Shown piece by piece: positions 23,991-31,162 of a stretch of 42,549 nt of DNA (position 1 is the first letter of the stretch; every line of letters starts with the position of its first letter). Origin of the DNA: an uncultured Lachnospiraceae bacterium (GTDB lineage: Bacteria; Bacillota; Clostridia; Lachnospirales; Lachnospiraceae); assembly GCA_904395885.1 (NCBI GenBank), contig CAJFOF010000037.1:1-42549 (forward strand). The letters are read 5' to 3'. A model generated the notes under the pieces. It saw nothing but the letters and a program-made list of their open reading frames with translations. It had not been told where the DNA came from and did no database searches. Made by a program: the position numbers and the translations under genes.

Positions 23991-25112
23991 TCACTTTATG
24001 AATTTCCTATACGCCTGAAATGCATTTGGAAGAGGGTACTGCCCCTTCAACTCGTCTTTTTCAACAAAAATCCAGTCTTTCCATGCTTTTTCATCTTCTT
24101 TTTTTGTCTCTGACAGCCTGACCAGGTAGCCTGTCATATCCCATTCCACATGGGAAAATATGTGTTTTGCTTCCGGAAGGACCTCCATATGTAGGATCTC
24201 ATCGTTCTGCACCTCAAGCACCTGGGACACTCTGTCTTCTGAAATCTTGCCTTCCACATTTGGAAGTTCATACAGAGAAGCCAAAAGTCCTTTGGGAGGC
24301 CTTTTTCTGACCGCAATCTTCCCCTTCCGTTCCACTACAAACACAGTTCTCTGCTCCATCCGCCGTTTTCGCTTCGGCGGCTTAAAGGGGATTTCCTGCC
24401 ACAGATTATCTCTTCTCACAAGGCAGAGAGAAGCCAGCGGGCAGACCATACATTTTGGTTCCCCATTGGGTACGCAAACGATAGCACCCACTTCAATAAG
24501 CGCCTGATTAAAATCTCCCGGAGATTCCCGATCCATTGTTTCTGTCAGGAGAACTTCTATTTTCTTTTTTTCCGCCGGTTTTGTCATGTCCTCCCGATTC
24601 TCTGTGAATCTCGATACAACTCTCAGAACATTCCCGTCCACAGCGGGCACCGGTATGGAAAAAGCAATTGAAGCTATGGCTCCCGCTGTGTAACTCCCGA
24701 TTCCAGGCAGTTTCAGCAGCTCTTTGTAATCTGCCGGCATCCTGCCGCCGTAGTCCTCTGTCAGCACCTTCGCACATTTTTGAAGATTTCTCGCTCTGCT
24801 GTAATATCCCAGCCCTTCCCAAAGTTTTAAAAGCCGGTCTTCCTCTGCCGCCGCCAGACTTGGGATGTCGGGAAATTCTTTCAGAAATCGCTGAAAATAC
24901 GGTTTGACCGCCTCCACCCTGGTCTGCTGAAGCATGATTTCAGAAATCCATATCCGGTAAGGATCTTTATTCTCCCTCCAGGGCAGCTTTCTGGCATATT
25001 TTCCGTACCAGTAAAGTAATGGCCGATTGGCAGCTCTCAGACGTTCCTCCTGGGATAAAGGCGCGTCTTTCCGCTCCAGTACCTGGAGCTGTCCGTACAG
25101 ATTCTCATACAT
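23991..25112 (-). CDS. mutY: A/G-specific adenine DNA glycosylase MutY
   Basis: This 373-residue protein has E58 in S-E-I-M-L-Q-Q-T-R-V, the helix-hairpin-helix L-P-G-I-G-S-Y-T-A-G (135-144), the catalytic D159 in V-D-G-N-V-L-R-V, and an Fe-S loop C-x7-C-x2-C-x5-C. The first spacing is one residue longer than the classical C-x6-C. The C-terminal Nudix-like domain (about 240-370) that recognises 8-oxoguanine is present. The enzyme removes adenine mispaired with 8-oxoG. I chose the ATG at 25112 with AGAGGAG 9 nt upstream, overlapping the birA stop by 8 nt. An in-frame GTG at 25142 would reach further into birA. Confidence 0.93.
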   Translation of the reverse strand: MYENLYGQLQVLERKDAPLSQEERLRAANRPLLYWYGKYARKLPWRENKDPYRIWISEIMLQQTRVEAVKPYFQRFLKEFPDIPSLAAAEEDRLLKLWEGLGYYSRARNLQKCAKVLTEDYGGRMPADYKELLKLPGIGSYTAGAIASIAFSIPVPAVDGNVLRVVSRFTENREDMTKPAEKKKIEVLLTETMDRESPGDFNQALIEVGAIVCVPNGEPKCMVCPLASLCLVRRDNLWQEIPFKPPKRKRRMEQRTVFVVERKGKIAVRKRPPKGLLASLYELPNVEGKISEDRVSQVLEVQNDEILHMEVLPEAKHIFSHVEWDMTGYLVRLSETKKEDEKAWKDWIFVEKDELKGQYPLPNAFQAYRKFIK

Positions 25113-25908
25113 AGCCGTAAACTCCTCTGACAGAAACTTCACCTGAAACCACAGAGACTACAGACCTGTCATCTTTTTTTACCCGCAGTTCGCCTGTGGA
25201 GGTAATTCCCAAGCACTGGCCCTCATAGCCGCCTGCCGGATCTAAAACCCGGACTCTCCGGTTCAGACTGACCAGCTTTTGATTATATTCTTCCACCATC
25301 GCTGACAGATTCTGTTCTTGGAGAAAGGCTTCGTAATACTCTTCCATGGCTTCCATGACGGCGGCCACAATTTCCGGCCGGTTTGCCTCTTTTCCGGACT
25401 CCAGCAACAGAGAAGTCGCTTTGTCTTTAAGGTCTTCCGAAAATTCTGTCAGATTGGCATTGATGCCGATTCCCACTACCACATATCCTGCACGGATTCC
25501 CGCTGTTTTCATTTCTGTGAGAATGCCGCATATTTTTTTGCCATTCAACACCAGATCGTTGGGCCACTTGATCTTTGTCGCCAGCCCCTCCGCCTTTCGG
25601 ATCCCTCTCTCCACTGCCAGCGCTGCCACCAGCGTCAGCATAGAAGCCTTGTCGGCGGGGCAATCCGGGCGCAGCAGAATGCTCATCCAAATCCCTGCAC
25701 CAGGAGGGGACACCCAAGTTCTCCCTCTGCGCCCTTTTCCTGCTTTCTGAGATTCTGCCAGAACCAGAGTTCCTTCAGGCTGTCCTTCTTCCGCCAGTCT
25801 CCTGCATTGAATATTCGTTGAGTCCGTAACCTGCAGTACCTGGCAGTTTCTCCCTGCCCACTTGGTACTTAGCCTGGAAAGCACCGCTTTCTCTGTCAAA
25901 TATTCCAC
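25105..25908 (-). CDS. birA: Biotin-[acetyl-CoA-carboxylase] ligase, monofunctional BirA
   Basis: This 267-residue protein has the biotin ligase core: T-D-S-T-N near 27-31, the adenylate-binding G-K-G-R-R-G-R-T-W, K-W-P-N-D-L-V-L-N-G-K-K and G-I-L-T-E-M. The C-terminal SH3-like domain (E-G-Q-C-L-G-I, G-E-L-R-V) is present. The N-terminal HTH of repressor-type BirA is missing, so this copy should only biotinylate carrier proteins. I chose the GTG at 25908, 9 nt after AAGGAGG; an in-frame GTG at 25932 overlaps the upstream gene and lacks a site. Confidence 0.92.
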   Translation of the reverse strand: MEYLTEKAVLSRLSTKWAGRNCQVLQVTDSTNIQCRRLAEEGQPEGTLVLAESQKAGKGRRGRTWVSPPGAGIWMSILLRPDCPADKASMLTLVAALAVERGIRKAEGLATKIKWPNDLVLNGKKICGILTEMKTAGIRAGYVVVGIGINANLTEFSEDLKDKATSLLLESGKEANRPEIVAAVMEAMEEYYEAFLQEQNLSAMVEEYNQKLVSLNRRVRVLDPAGGYEGQCLGITSTGELRVKKDDRSVVSVVSGEVSVRGVYGYV

Positions 25909-25922
25909 CCTGTCTATCCTCC

Positions 25923-26228
25923 TTAACGCCACAAGCTGACTGCGCTGATAACCGCCAGAGCAATCAGTGCCACGGCAAAGAGGATCAGGCAGATTCCTCC
26001 TGCTTTTTTCTTATTATCTCTTCCTGCACGGCTTATCTTTACATAGCCATTGACCAGATTCAATACTGAAGCCAGGAAAAAAATACATGGAAACAGAGTC
26101 AGGTGGTCATCAGGATTCGTAAAAGATATGACTGCCATGACCACTATGATCAATCCGATTGCGATGTGAAGCAGATCCAGGGCCGCCTCTGTATTTCTGA
26201 CATTCCTTTTTCCAGACTGCCTGTACAT
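25923..26228 (-). CDS. Small three- to four-helix membrane protein of unknown function
   Basis: This 101-residue protein is hydrophobic, with segments around 17-37, 44-62 and 76-98 and a basic loop R-A-G-R-D-N-K-K-K between the second and third. I do not recognise a family beyond general similarity to small DUF membrane proteins of Clostridia. It starts 1 nt after the argF stop, with its GGGAGG ribosome binding site inside the end of argF, so the two are translationally linked. No function can be given. Confidence 0.7.
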   Translation of the reverse strand: MYRQSGKRNVRNTEAALDLLHIAIGLIIVVMAVISFTNPDDHLTLFPCIFFLASVLNLVNGYVKISRAGRDNKKKAGGICLILFAVALIALAVISAVSLWR

Positions 26229-26229
26229 C

Positions 26230-27222
26230 TTATATGCCTCCCAAAGTGGCAGCCATCACTGCTTTTATCGTGTGCATGCGGTTCTCCGCCTCATCAAAAA
26301 CTTTTGACTGGCTGCTTTCAAAGACTTGATCCGTCACCTCCATATCTTCGATTCCAAAACGCTCTCCCATTTCCCTGCCGATCTGGGTCTTCAGATCATG
26401 GAATGCCGGCAGACAGTGGAGGAAAATCGCATTCTCTCCCGCATTTTTCATAATATCAGAGGTAACTTTATAGGGCGTCAGCTCGCGAATCCTCTCCTCC
26501 CATACTTCATCTGGCTCTCCCATGGAAACCCAGACATCTGTATACACAATATCAGCCCCTTTTGTTCCCTGAACCACATCTTCTGTCAAGGTTATGGTGC
26601 CGCCGGACGCTTCTGCATACACCTGGCATTGATCTACCAGCTCTTTATTTGGAAAGTATTTTTTAGGGGCACATGCCGTAAAATGAAGGCCCATCTTAGA
26701 GCAGGCAATCATCAAAGAATTTCCCATATTATACCGTGCATCTCCCATGTAGACCAGGCGAAGGCCCTTCAGATAGCCAAAGTGTTCCCGAATCGTCAGA
26801 AGATCGGCCAACATCTGGGTTGGATGGTATTCATTTGTAAGGCCATTCCAGACCGGGACGCCTGCATATTTAGCCAGCTCTTCTACGATCTCCTGTCCAT
26901 ATCCCCGGTATTCGATTCCTTCGTACATCCTTCCCAGGACTCTTGCGGTGTCGGCAATGCTCTCCTTTTTTCCTATCTGAGACCCTTTGGGATCCAGATA
27001 AGTCGTTCCCATTCCCAGATCGTGGGCCGCCACTTCAAAGGAACAGCGAGTCCTGGTGCTGGTTTTTTCAAAAATCAGCGCTACATTTTTCCCTCTGTGG
27101 ACATCTACCGGAATCCCCTGTTTTTTCTTTTCTTTTAATTCTGCTGACAGATCCAGCAGATAGGTAATCTCTTCTGGTGTATAATCTTTCAATGTCAAGA
27201 AATTTCTTCCTTTTAAGTCCAT
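26230..27222 (-). CDS. argF: Ornithine carbamoyltransferase
   Basis: This 330-residue protein has the carbamoyl-phosphate site S-T-R-T-R (55-59), H-P-T-Q (133-136), D-A-R-Y-N-M-G-N-S (161-169), the ornithine loop S-M-G-E (233-236) and H-C-L-P-A-F-H (269-275), where the Cys and the overall sequence mark OTC rather than aspartate transcarbamoylase. It makes citrulline from ornithine and carbamoyl phosphate. The length resembles the ArcB-like group, but no arcA or arcC gene is nearby, so an anabolic role is more likely. I chose the ATG at 27222, 8 nt after GGAGG. Its promoter lies inside the end of the patatin gene. Confidence 0.93.
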   Translation of the reverse strand: MDLKGRNFLTLKDYTPEEITYLLDLSAELKEKKKQGIPVDVHRGKNVALIFEKTSTRTRCSFEVAAHDLGMGTTYLDPKGSQIGKKESIADTARVLGRMYEGIEYRGYGQEIVEELAKYAGVPVWNGLTNEYHPTQMLADLLTIREHFGYLKGLRLVYMGDARYNMGNSLMIACSKMGLHFTACAPKKYFPNKELVDQCQVYAEASGGTITLTEDVVQGTKGADIVYTDVWVSMGEPDEVWEERIRELTPYKVTSDIMKNAGENAIFLHCLPAFHDLKTQIGREMGERFGIEDMEVTDQVFESSQSKVFDEAENRMHTIKAVMAATLGGI

Positions 27223-27259
27223 AATCCCATCCTCCGATTTTTGCCTGATTTTTAGATAT

Positions 27260-27288
27260 AAAATACTATATTGGCAAACGGCTGTCAA
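27260..27288 (-). promoter_or_regulatory. Promoter of the argF operon, overlapping the patatin 3' end
   Basis: TTGACA (27288-27283), a 17-nt spacer and TATTTT (27265-27260). The -35 box and spacer are part of the last codons (L-D-S-R-L-P-I) and the stop of the patatin gene. No ARG-box-like palindrome was evident. Confidence 0.65.
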
Positions 27289-28417
27289 GAGTTCCCATCC
27301 GTCTTTGAATCTCCCGGGACAGCTCCTGCGCCGTATAAATATGAAATCTGTTTACCCTGAGTTTTTTAGCCATCTCCTCTAAAACCGTCAGATACAGATC
27401 CCGGTAATCCCAGTCCTCCTTCAGTCCCAGTTTTCTGGCCAGATGAGGAAAAATTTGTTCCGTAAAGGACCGATAACCTGCCAGATTCTCCCAGTCCTCT
27501 TCCTCCATAACCGGACGGATGTAAAGTTTGAGCAGTTCCAGTTCCGACATCATCCGGTCAAAGTAATAGGTTTCTCCCCCGGAGGCGTCTAAATAATAGC
27601 TGCGGCCCTCCAGACCATACAGAGACCGCATTGCGTCATAATATCCCAGTGTCATTAGCTTTCTGGCCTTTTTCCCAGAGAACTCCAGAATCCCTCCCAG
27701 ATCTTGCCTGGGGGCAATATGATAGACAGCCACATCTTCCGGTATTTCCAAAAAGCGTTCTGAATCCCGGCCCAAGCCGTAGATTCTGATAACAATGAGA
27801 TTTTTGTAGCCCCGTTCCAGAAGGGGCTCTATCGGCACATTATCTGCGCTCCCTCCGTCCATATAGCGCTTTCCTCCCAGCTTTTCTCTCTTAAAAGCAG
27901 GAAAATAAGCGCTGGCCAGCAGAGCGTCGCTCATCTCTCCGTCAGAAAGCTCTTTTATATTAATGACAACTTTTTTCCAGTCCGTAAGGGAATAAGTGAT
28001 GACAAACAATTCCCGCTCAGAAGCCCGGATTCTTTCTTCATCGACAGTTTCTTCAATCAAGTCCTTAAGAGGAGTTACGTCCAGCCCACCATCCTTCAGG
28101 GCTTTTCCGACAGCGCTCCCCAGTTCCTGAAAATCTTGAATTTCCAAATCCTTTGAACGAAATTTTTCTATCAGGGCATCACTTACGTTCATCACCTTTG
28201 AGTAAGTCAGATTCTCCCAGATATGACAGGCCCTGTCCAGATCATCCATACACATCAGCGCTCCATTCAGTGCTCCCACTGAAGCTCCCGATATTCCTCC
28301 TATGGCAATTCCCGCCTCTTTCAGCGCCTTCCACGCACCAATCTGATACGCCCCTCTTGCCCCTCCTCCTTCCAGAACAATTCCATATTTAACCGAAGGA
28401 TCCAGCCGAAGTTCCAT
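27266..28417 (-). CDS. Patatin-like phospholipase
   Basis: This 383-residue protein has the patatin dyad: oxyanion motif G-G-G-A-R-G (17-22), nucleophile G-A-S46-V-G and D187 in [10 protein letters not shown]. The extension after about 250 ([10 protein letters not shown]) is typical of the bacterial RssA/YlbK-like group. It is a cytoplasmic acyl hydrolase acting on membrane lipids. AGGAGGGAG lies close to the ATG. A strong hairpin separates it from the SPFH gene upstream, leaving no room for a separate promoter, so expression probably depends on readthrough. Confidence 0.9.
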   Translation of the reverse strand: MELRLDPSVKYGIVLEGGGARGAYQIGAWKALKEAGIAIGGISGASVGALNGALMCMDDLDRACHIWENLTYSKVMNVSDALIEKFRSKDLEIQDFQELGSAVGKALKDGGLDVTPLKDLIEETVDEERIRASERELFVITYSLTDWKKVVINIKELSDGEMSDALLASAYFPAFKREKLGGKRYMDGGSADNVPIEPLLERGYKNLIVIRIYGLGRDSERFLEIPEDVAVYHIAPRQDLGGILEFSGKKARKLMTLGYYDAMRSLYGLEGRSYYLDASGGETYYFDRMMSELELLKLYIRPVMEEEDWENLAGYRSFTEQIFPHLARKLGLKEDWDYRDLYLTVLEEMAKKLRVNRFHIYTAQELSREIQRRMGTLDSRLPI

Positions 28418-28433
28418 TCTCCCTCCTATGCAT

Positions 28434-28468
28434 AAAAGGGACCGCTTTTTCCATAGATGCGGTCCCTT
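28434..28468 (-). terminator. Terminator or attenuator hairpin between the SPFH and patatin genes
   Basis: AAGGGACCGC pairs perfectly with GCGGTCCCTT (10 bp) around a 13-nt loop. Only four T residues follow on the minus strand (28437-28434), so it may be leaky. A second hairpin, CTGTCAAA/TTTGACAG (28486-28510), precedes it. Confidence 0.65.
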
Positions 28469-28531
28469 CTCGTATCATCAAGTTTCTGTCAAACAGTATT
28501 CCTTTGACAGATTTTCAGGTTTTTTCAGTCA

Positions 28532-29470
28532 TCAGGCGTTCCCATCTGTATTTTTGACCAGCTCCGCAATCGAAGTGGCAAGACCCGCCAGGCCCTGGAT
28601 CTCCGATGGGATGATAATCTTAGTCGCCCTGCCGTTGGCTGCTGCCTGGAATGCCTCAAGACTCTTGAGCTGGAGGACTGCATTGTCGGCTCCGGCCTCT
28701 CTCAGGAAACGGATACCATCTGCCTGAGCCTGCTGCACCTTTAAGATAGCCTCTGCCTGACCTTCTGCTTCTTTGATTCTCTTCTCTTTCTCTGCTTCTG
28801 CGTGAAGAATCGCCGCCTGCTTATCGGCTTCTGCATCCAGAATCGCAGACTCTTTCTTTCCTTCTGCTACCAGAATCGTAGATTTCTTCTCGCCTTCTGC
28901 TCTCAAAATCGCCTCACGACGTTCCCGCTCCGCTTTCATCTGTTTCTCCATAGCGTCCTGAATTGCCGCCGGCGGAATAATATTTTTCAGTTCAACCCGG
29001 TTCACCTTTATTCCCCACGGATCAGTGGCAATATCCAAAGATGCCCGCATTTTCGCATTGATTGTCTCCCTGGAGGTCAGGGTCTGATCTAATTCCAGAT
29101 CGCCGATAATATTTCTGAGAGTCGTGGCAGTCAGATTTTCAATTGCCATAATCGGATTTTCCACACCGTATGCATACAGCTTCGCGTCAGTGATCTGGAA
29201 AAATACTACGGTATCGATCCGCATAGTAACGTTGTCCTTTGTAATAACAGGCTGCGGCGGAAAATCTGCCACCTGCTCCTTTAAGTTTACTCTCTTGGCC
29301 ACTCTTTCAATAATCGGCACCTTAAAATGAACACCTGTAGACCAAGTATCCTTGTAGGCTCCCAGTCTTTCCACGACACATGCCTGGGCCTGGGGAACAA
29401 TTTTAACACAGGAAGCCAGGATAAGCAGCACAACAATCAGAACAGTAATTACCAGAATAAAACTAAACAT
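28532..29470 (-). CDS. SPFH/band-7 membrane scaffold protein (QmcA/stomatin-like)
   Basis: This 312-residue protein has an N-terminal membrane anchor (about 2-22) and a band-7 domain (about 25-190) starting K-I-V-P-Q-A-Q-A-C-V-V-E-R-L-G. A long coiled coil (about 190-260) is built of repeated I-L-x-A-E-x-x-K/E units, and the tail is conserved in the QmcA/HflK-like group. Such proteins form rings that organise membrane microdomains or control FtsH-type proteases. It starts 1 nt after nfeD, the standard NfeD-SPFH pairing. Confidence 0.92.
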   Translation of the reverse strand: MFSFILVITVLIVVLLILASCVKIVPQAQACVVERLGAYKDTWSTGVHFKVPIIERVAKRVNLKEQVADFPPQPVITKDNVTMRIDTVVFFQITDAKLYAYGVENPIMAIENLTATTLRNIIGDLELDQTLTSRETINAKMRASLDIATDPWGIKVNRVELKNIIPPAAIQDAMEKQMKAERERREAILRAEGEKKSTILVAEGKKESAILDAEADKQAAILHAEAEKEKRIKEAEGQAEAILKVQQAQADGIRFLREAGADNAVLQLKSLEAFQAAANGRATKIIIPSEIQGLAGLATSIAELVKNTDGNA

Positions 29471-29471
29471 A

Positions 29472-29912
29472 CTATTTTCCCTCCTCTGCGGCGTCTACAA
29501 TCAGTTTTACGCCTCTGATCTCTTTTACCACCACCAGATCTCCAGCCTGAAAAACCCGATCATCCCGAAGGCTTCTGGCTGTCCATTCCTGTCCGTCCAA
29601 CACAGCCGCTCCGCTTCCCCTGCTGTTATCCACCTTCTCCGTTATCTGAGCTTTTTTTCCTATCAGACCGTCAACATTGGTCATGGTAACTCCTTTATTC
29701 ACATACTTCTTTGCAAATGGCCGTATCAAAACCAGAACTGCAAAGGAGACAACCACAAACACAGCCAATTGCAGCTCAATTCCTGCTCCCAGCAGACTGA
29801 AAATAAAAGCAACTAAAGCCCCTGCTGCAAACCAGATCGTAGTCAGAGCCATTGTAGCAATCTCAATACCAAGAAGTACAACAAATATAATTAACCAGCT
29901 AATCGGTGTCAT
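29472..29912 (-). CDS. NfeD-family membrane protein, short form
   Basis: This 146-residue protein has three to four hydrophobic segments in the first 65 residues (I-S-W-L-I-I-F-V-V-L-L-G-I-E). A C-terminal OB-fold domain (about 80-145) has G-L-I-G-K-K-A-Q-I-T and A-G-D-L-V-V-V-K-E-I-R-G. It lacks the ClpP-like protease domain of long NfeD, so it is the short NfeD1b type that partners SPFH proteins. The ribosome binding site AGGAGGAGGG is very strong. The gene is preceded by an unusually long, highly structured leader with its own promoter at 30178-30206. Confidence 0.9.
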   Translation of the reverse strand: MTPISWLIIFVVLLGIEIATMALTTIWFAAGALVAFIFSLLGAGIELQLAVFVVVSFAVLVLIRPFAKKYVNKGVTMTNVDGLIGKKAQITEKVDNSRGSGAAVLDGQEWTARSLRDDRVFQAGDLVVVKEIRGVKLIVDAAEEGK

Positions 29913-29959
29913 ACGTCCCTCCTCCTAGTTAATTGCTTTTGTATACAGTTCAGCGACTT

Positions 29960-30171
29960 GTGCCCGGTTTTCTGCGGTGAACGCAGAAGCCGGTATGCAC
30001 AGGTATCATAACCATAAACTGGTTATGCTCGATGAGCAGCGGCGTTCGATTCCGCTTCGCTTTATCTCGCCTACGAGTTTCGCCCTATGCCCAGATATAA
30101 CAGGCAGTCAGCTTCTGCCTAAACGCCGCGCAGACCGCCTGTTATATCCGGGCGCACTGCTCATTGCCATC
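29960..30171 (-). ncRNA. Multi-hairpin structured leader/RNA element upstream of nfeD (unassigned)
   Basis: There is no plausible gene between 29913 and 30336. The minus-strand transcript from the promoter at 30178-30206 would fold into several strong helices. P1 is 30164-30157 with 30039-30032 (ATGAGCAG/CTGCTCAT). Inside it, P2 is 30156-30137 with 30105-30086 (20 positions, one mismatch, two wobbles). Small CTCG/CGAG and AGCGG/CCGCT hairpins follow. After P1 comes an 8-bp hairpin, CATAACCA/TGGTTATG (30027-30007). Last is a long hairpin spanning 30001-29960. I recognise no riboswitch, tmRNA, SRP, RNase P or 6S signature. It could be a novel cis-regulatory RNA, a processed sRNA or an intergenic repeat. 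Confidence 0.6.
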
Positions 30172-30177
30172 GTAAAT

Positions 30178-30206
30178 ATTATACCATACGAAATAGGGCA
30201 ATTCAA
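30178..30206 (-). promoter_or_regulatory. Promoter of the structured leader and nfeD-SPFH genes
   Basis: TTGAAT (30206-30201), a 17-nt spacer ending TGG and a perfect TATAAT (30183-30178). The transcript would begin near 30171, giving a leader of about 260 nt before nfeD. The 130 nt further upstream, to the methyltransferase stop, hold only short GC-rich inverted repeats (30260-30300). Confidence 0.75.
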
Positions 30207-30336
30207 TATTCGGGACTTTTCCAAGTTCTTACATTTTTCTAAACAATTAGCTGTTCTGTCGCCTATTCTCCGATAGTCGCCGCAGCGCGCCGCCTGCTTC
30301 TGAAAAAAACCTGTAATAAAAGGGATTCTTCCTCGT

Positions 30337-31134
30337 CTATTCTGCATTCCTTCTCTGTCTGGCAGCTTCAAACATCAGCACAGAGGCGGCGACTGCGGCG
30401 TTAAGAGATTCTACCCTTCCCTTCATCGGAATTCTCACATATGTGTCTGACAAATCAGCGATAGCCTTCGACAGACCGTTAGCTTCATTGCCGATCAGAA
30501 AACCACAGGGGGCAGTGTAATCTTCCTTATCATAAGACTGCGTTCCTTTCAGGTGAGCTGCAAACAGTCTGATTCCCCTTTCCTTTATCTGAAGGCAGAT
30601 TTCTGCCAAATCCTCCACATAGAGAAATGGTACCCGAAGGATCGATCCCATAGTAGAACGGATGACTTTGGGGTTGTAAATATCCGCGGTTCCTTTATCC
30701 ATGATAACCCCCGTAATCCCGGCGCCTTCTCCGGCCCGTATAATGGTCCCCAGATTCCCGGGATCCTGAATCGTCTCCAGAATCATAAGGCAGGCAGGTG
30801 TCTCTCCCGTCAGGATATCGTCTAACGTGTAGATCTTTTGACGAACGACAGCCAGAATTCCCTGGGGTGTCTGTGTATCCGCCATAGCGCTCATCACCGG
30901 CCCGCTTACAGTCTCGGGATTAAATCGTCTCAGCCATTGAGCGATATTCTCATTCTTTCCGGCTCCTTCTAAGAACGCTTCTGTCACATAAAGAGAAACA
31001 ACATGTTCCGGGCTCAGTTCCCGGCATATTCGCAGGCCTTCCGCTACATACAGCCCTTCTTCTTTTCTGACTCTGCTTTTCTTTGCCAGGTTCTGAACGT
31101 GCCTGACCTGCTCATTCTTTGTGCTGGTAATCAT
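30337..31134 (-). CDS. TrmH/SpoU-family RNA 2'-O-methyltransferase
   Basis: This 265-residue protein has an N-terminal substrate-binding domain (about 1-95, I-T-S-T-K-N-E-Q-V-R) and a knotted SPOUT domain. The SPOUT motifs are L-E-T-I-Q-D-P-G-N-L-G-T-I-I-R-A (motif 1), F-L-I-G-N-E-A-N-G-L-S (motif 2) and V-R-I-P-M-K-G-R-V-E-S-L-N-A-A-V-A (motif 3). It methylates a ribose in rRNA or tRNA using SAM. It resembles the YsgA/RlmB-like proteins; the target base is not known. It follows nadE by 28 nt and is probably the last gene of MATE-nadE-methyltransferase. Confidence 0.92.
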   Translation of the reverse strand: MITSTKNEQVRHVQNLAKKSRVRKEEGLYVAEGLRICRELSPEHVVSLYVTEAFLEGAGKNENIAQWLRRFNPETVSGPVMSAMADTQTPQGILAVVRQKIYTLDDILTGETPACLMILETIQDPGNLGTIIRAGEGAGITGVIMDKGTADIYNPKVIRSTMGSILRVPFLYVEDLAEICLQIKERGIRLFAAHLKGTQSYDKEDYTAPCGFLIGNEANGLSKAIADLSDTYVRIPMKGRVESLNAAVAASVLMFEAARQRRNAE

Positions 31135-31162
31135 ATTGATTCTGTTATCCTCTCTAATTGGG

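Noticed and set aside
26326..27138. 270-codon plus-strand ORF opposite argF
   Set aside because: Shadow of argF, whose motifs are complete.
30036..30060. tRNA T-arm-like GGCGTTCGATTCC
   Set aside because: No acceptor, D or anticodon arms around it on the plus strand; the bases are better explained by the minus-strand leader helices.
29940..30171. c-di-AMP (ydaO), AdoCbl or T-box element in the nfeD leader
   Set aside because: Only short chance matches such as CTCGTAGGCG; the defining conserved cores are absent.
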